A stretch of DNA of 16,890 bases from an uncultured Prevotellaceae bacterium. GTDB lineage: Bacteria > Bacteroidota > Bacteroidia > Bacteroidales > Bacteroidaceae. The notes below the pieces were generated by a model that saw only the letters and a program-made list of their open reading frames with translations, had not been told where the DNA came from and did no database searches. Made by a program: the position numbers and the translations under genes. The DNA lies in NCBI GenBank assembly GCA_937915745.1, contig CALGGJ010000084.1:1-16890 (forward strand), read 5' to 3'. Below, one piece after another: positions 13,938 through 16,890 of this stretch. How positions within the stretch are numbered: position 1 is the stretch's first letter; each line of letters begins with the position of its first letter.

Positions 13938-16379
13938 TTTGCCGTTCACGATGTTGATACCCTTCTGCAGGCCGCTGAGTTGCTGACCGGCGAGGTTGAA
14001 GATTGCACCGTTCTGAGCTGCCTTGGCAACTTCGATATTCTTGATTGCGGTTGTGATGGCGCTGAAGCCGAGAGCTTTCACTTCTGCTACAGGAGTGGTG
14101 AGGTAAGCGTGACCTGCTGTTACGGTCTTAGCTTCGCCTTCAACTACGTAGAACTTCACTGCGTCTTCTTGGTTCTGGAGCACGTAGCTGCCTACAGGTG
14201 CGCTGAATTCAGTGTGGGCACCGGTGAGCAGACCTTCTGTGTAGGTCGCATCGGTGTAGGCTGCGCCAAGTCCGGCGAGTTTAGTGCTGATGCCTTCTTC
14301 TGCATATACTACGTAAGGAGTGTTGGCCTTGAGTGTAGCTGCCTCTTCCAGAACTACTTCGTTGTCGTCAACTTTGGCGGCTACATAGGCCTTTGCTCCG
14401 TCTGGCACTTCTGCATCGAACGGAACGATGGCTGTTGCGTATTGGTTGGCAGCTGTGATATCGAGTGCATATACGTTTTCTACTGCTTCAATCATTTTGA
14501 AGTCGTTGAATTTTGAGGTTGTGTAGAAACCTGTGTCGTTCGTACCGTTGGCACCGATGGTATTGCTTGCTTCGGTGTTGTAGAGTTTATATACACCTAC
14601 TGTAGTTGTCGGTTGCAGCTGGATGGTGAGGGCTTTCGTTTCATCGGTAGTAGGACGTATCTGGCTTGTGCTACTTCCTAGTCCGGATGTTTTACCTGTA
14701 GAAGCATATATGGTGTTACCGTCGGCACGTGTGTAGCTGAATGTAAATCCATTCTCAACATCATCGACTGCAGTGAGTGTCACAGCCTGTGGATATACAG
14801 AGCCTGGCAGCTCGGTGTAGCCCATGCTTGTTGTATTGGCAGTGAGGTCAGCCGTGCTTGCCGACTTGAATGTGAGTGCATAGTCTTGCTTGCCGTATCC
14901 GTCGGATACATTGATGAATATATACTTCTTGGTCAGGTCGATAGGGTTAACCTCTGTAGCCTTGTATGTGGCAAGTGCAGTGCTGATGGCTGTGGTTGCA
15001 GCTTCGAGTTCTGCTATGCTTGCTTCTTCATTGTCATATACGGCTTGCGCATCGCTGATGGCCGTTTCGAAGACTTTGAAGTCGGCTTCTGCATGATAGA
15101 GCGGTGCATCGCCTGCAGCGTTTGAATTAGCATAGTCGCTGGCTGTAGCTATGGCAGCAGCAAGGGCTGATTTGGCAATGCCGGCGGCATCGATCTTCAC
15201 GATGAACCATTCGCCATTGTTGGAAACTCCTTTGTCGCCGTAGCATGTAGAACCTGAATCTGTCTTGTCGGTACCTATCAAGCCGTAAGGACCCTGTATG
15301 GTGTAGGTCACTTCATCGTCGTAGATGGTTGGAGTGAGGGTCCATGCAGTAATCTTGTTGTTTGACAGACTCCAAGTATTATTTCCTGCCATACCGAGGG
15401 TTACCTCCTCGTTGCTGATGCTTGCGATGGTCCATCCTGTTCCGTTGGCAATGAACTGAATGGCATAAGAGTCTTCAGTGATTGTCACTCCGCTGCTGAA
15501 GTTGAGGTAGAATCCGGTGTTTTTGTTTACAAGTCCGTAGGCATCGCCTTTAGCCGGTGCGTTGATGGTTGTCTTGTATGTATCGACAGCGGCATTGAGG
15601 ATTGCTGTTGCATCGTTAAGTTTGTCTGGATCGGTCTCGTTGGCAAGAGTTCCCTCGGCAGTAGTGATTGCATCGTCAAGAGCATCGGCCACGCTGAATG
15701 GATGTGCAAACAGTGCAGTGCCTACAGCTTTCTCGGTGCTGCTTACCAAATCTGATGCTGTATTGATGGCTTTATTGAGCTTTTCTTGAGCTTCGGCCAG
15801 CTTGGCTGCTGCCAGGTCTTCGTTAGAAATGGCGGTGAAGAGTATTTTCACCTGGTCGATGAACAGCATTGGGTTGGCTCCAGAATTGCTGCCGTTCGAC
15901 TTGTAACCAACGCAAATCTTACCTACTGTGACATCGGTCAGAGTGAACGATTTACTCAGTGTTTGCCACGAGCCAGTGGTTGTAGGGGTGTCCATGGTTT
16001 GGGATGTACCCGAAGCAGGTATAAAACCGAAATAGCTGGTTGTGGCGTTTGTGCCCGATGCGCTATATACCGGTATTTCGATAGTGTAGTCGCCGGCAGA
16101 CAGTGTCACTTCCTGATAGTAGTAACCGCCACTGCTCCATACGCCAAAGAAGCCAAGGCATTGGCCTGCATTTCCGGTTGGGCCAGCAGCGGGAGCTCCC
16201 ACGTTGTTGCCCTTCATCTGAAACTCGGAACCATAGGCAAACACAGCACCACCCATGGCAGAATTAGGATAGCTGGTATTGCTGTTGTCACCCGAAACGA
16301 CTACTTCAGTCCATCCGTCAACTGCTTGGAATCCGTAGTAGGTGGTTCCATTTTTGGCCATATCCTGGGTCACCTGCAT
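13920..16379 (-). CDS. 5'-truncated modular surface protein
   Basis: An 819-codon frame encoding a secreted-type modular protein that lacks any signal peptide. Modules by eye: a carbohydrate-binding-like beta-sandwich (about 1-183, including GGYYYQEVTLSAGDYTIEI); FIVAR-like helical repeats (184-275 and 399-473); beta-trefoil-like parts (about 276-398 and 480-632); a C-terminal beta module (633-790); and the tag FNLAGQQLSGLQKG..NGKKVLVK (793-819), nearly the same as the tag of the 1965-residue protein. The codons at 16379 do not look like a real start: the frame stays open upstream into sequence overlapping the transposase end until a stop at 16437-16439. An insertion sequence has evidently removed the 5' end, so the remnant is probably not exported and is best treated as a pseudogene. 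Confidence 0.75.
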   Translation of the reverse strand: MQVTQDMAKNGTTYYGFQAVDGWTEVVVSGDNSNTSYPNSAMGGAVFAYGSEFQMKGNNVGAPAAGPTGNAGQCLGFFGVWSSGGYYYQEVTLSAGDYTIEIPVYSASGTNATTSYFGFIPASGTSQTMDTPTTTGSWQTLSKSFTLTDVTVGKICVGYKSNGSNSGANPMLFIDQVKILFTAISNEDLAAAKLAEAQEKLNKAINTASDLVSSTEKAVGTALFAHPFSVADALDDAITTAEGTLANETDPDKLNDATAILNAAVDTYKTTINAPAKGDAYGLVNKNTGFYLNFSSGVTITEDSYAIQFIANGTGWTIASISNEEVTLGMAGNNTWSLSNNKITAWTLTPTIYDDEVTYTIQGPYGLIGTDKTDSGSTCYGDKGVSNNGEWFIVKIDAAGIAKSALAAAIATASDYANSNAAGDAPLYHAEADFKVFETAISDAQAVYDNEEASIAELEAATTAISTALATYKATEVNPIDLTKKYIFINVSDGYGKQDYALTFKSASTADLTANTTSMGYTELPGSVYPQAVTLTAVDDVENGFTFSYTRADGNTIYASTGKTSGLGSSTSQIRPTTDETKALTIQLQPTTTVGVYKLYNTEASNTIGANGTNDTGFYTTSKFNDFKMIEAVENVYALDITAANQYATAIVPFDAEVPDGAKAYVAAKVDDNEVVLEEAATLKANTPYVVYAEEGISTKLAGLGAAYTDATYTEGLLTGAHTEFSAPVGSYVLQNQEDAVKFYVVEGEAKTVTAGHAYLTTPVAEVKALGFSAITTAIKNIEVAKAAQNGAIFNLAGQQLSGLQKGINIVNGKKVLVK

Positions 16380-16890
16380 AACCGCGTGGATTAACCGAAA
16401 ATCTTGACCAGCCTAAAGATGAAGAATTTCTTGTCAATCACACCCCTTAACTGAGCTCTGAAGTCTTTGATTTTGGCATTAAGTGATTCTGCGGAAGCGT
16501 TAGTTGACCTGTTCACAAAATAGTTGAGTATTTCGTCTTCCCTGTCGTACATGGCGGCTGCTATGTCATTGAAAGCCTTGTTGTCGAAGTCACCCACCTT
16601 GGCATACCATTTCTGTATGCTCTTGCGTCCTGCTTCTTTGTCACACCTTTGGGCAAATATCATTCTCAGCGAATGTGTCAGGCTGTATGCCGTCTCTATG
16701 TCGGGATACAGCTCGAACAGGATTTCTGCACGTTCCCTCTGGCTCGGAGTCCACTTCTCCGGCGACACCATCAGCAGGTACTTGCTGCGCATGAGCAGTT
16801 CTGCCTTTGTCTCGTTGTTCTTCAGCCTCTCAGGATGGTATGCGGCATTGCTGCGGATGGGATTGCCTTCTGCGTCCACAAGAGGCTTTC
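16367..16890 (-). mobile_element. Right-hand part of an ISL3-like insertion sequence
   Basis: The transposase 3' end lies at 16391, and just outside it is GGGTCACCTGCATAACCGCG (16367-16386), a plausible terminal inverted repeat starting with GG as in ISL3-family ends. The exact boundary is inferred, because the other end is outside the window and no target-site duplication can be checked. The element sits against the broken 5' end of the surface gene, with both on the minus strand. Confidence 0.6.
16391..16890 (-). CDS. ISL3-like DDE transposase, C-terminal part
   Basis: A partial gene, open at the window edge, with about 166 C-terminal codons visible. It contains ERLKNNETKAELLMRSKYLL, then SPEKWTPSQRERAEILFELYP, and near the end NRSTNASAESLNAKIKDFRA followed by RGVIDKKFFIFRLVKIFG. 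The NASAESLNAKIK block, with the Glu of the DDE triad, and the FRA...FF.FRL tail are typical of ISL3-family transposases of Bacteroidota. The reading frame is intact as far as seen. The internal GTG at 16877-16879 is not the true start because codons continue upstream to the edge. Adjacent to the truncated surface gene it probably interrupts. Confidence 0.8.
   Translation of the reverse strand, partial: KPLVDAEGNPIRSNAAYHPERLKNNETKAELLMRSKYLLMVSPEKWTPSQRERAEILFELYPDIETAYSLTHSLRMIFAQRCDKEAGRKSIQKWYAKVGDFDNKAFNDIAAAMYDREDEILNYFVNRSTNASAESLNAKIKDFRAQLRGVIDKKFFIFRLVKIFG

Noticed and set aside
13875..14516. 213-codon plus-strand frame opposite the truncated surface gene
   Set aside because: Antisense shadow; Cys-rich, no motifs, and it begins in the intergenic hairpin element.
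15786..16394. Plus-strand frame crossing the surface gene/IS junction
   Set aside because: Antisense to both coding regions and spanning an insertion junction, so it cannot be an ancestral gene.

Overview
The window looks like a Bacteroidales chromosome, most likely Prevotellaceae. Three intergenic sites match the Bacteroidota -7 box TAnnTTTG, Shine-Dalgarno sequences are largely absent, and the gene content fits: a FucP-type permease, GH29 fucosidases, huge modular surface proteins with a short C-terminal tag of the form YN(L/I)AGQ..SGLQKG.NI..G.KVL(V/I)(K/R), and a small MKKTYIQP-type peptide. No plasmid, phage or CRISPR features were seen.

Layout. (1) Positions 1-177 hold a 22-bp tandem repeat ending in a perfect palindrome. 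(2) A minus-strand PaaI-like thioesterase (178-654) is divergent from (3) a plus-strand fucose operon. The operon contains a FucP permease (868-2118), an unusual fusion of a HxGH nucleotidyltransferase with a fucokinase-like GHMP kinase (2124-3293), a RhaM-type (type 2 fucose) mutarotase (3295-3678) and a secreted GH29-B-like alpha-L-fucosidase (3741-5588). The first three genes are separated by 5 and 1 nt. (4) A separate promoter precedes a 1965-residue secreted protein (5743-11640). It carries five carbohydrate-binding-like beta-sandwiches, a duplicated ~330-residue block, and an intact C(X)5R tyrosine/lipid-phosphatase domain between the two copies of the block. (5) A second secreted GH29 fucosidase (11784-13469) follows, and strong hairpins close the block (13470-13557). 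(6) On the minus strand are a 47-residue peptide gene (13588-13731) and a large surface-protein gene (13920-16379). The latter has lost its 5' end to (7) an ISL3-like insertion sequence whose transposase C-terminus (16391-16890) runs off the window.

How the genes may work together (inference). The two secreted fucosidases release L-fucose from glycans and the large protein may bind them. FucP imports the sugar and the mutarotase interconverts anomers. The bifunctional kinase/nucleotidyltransferase would then phosphorylate the sugar at C1 and activate it as a nucleotide sugar. No fucose isomerase, fuculokinase or fuculose-phosphate aldolase lies here, so the locus looks built to salvage fucose into an activated form rather than to burn it. 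It would be a functional analogue of Bacteroides Fkp using a different nucleotidyltransferase fold. This fusion, and the phosphatase domain inside the giant fucosidase-flanked surface protein, are the most interesting items.
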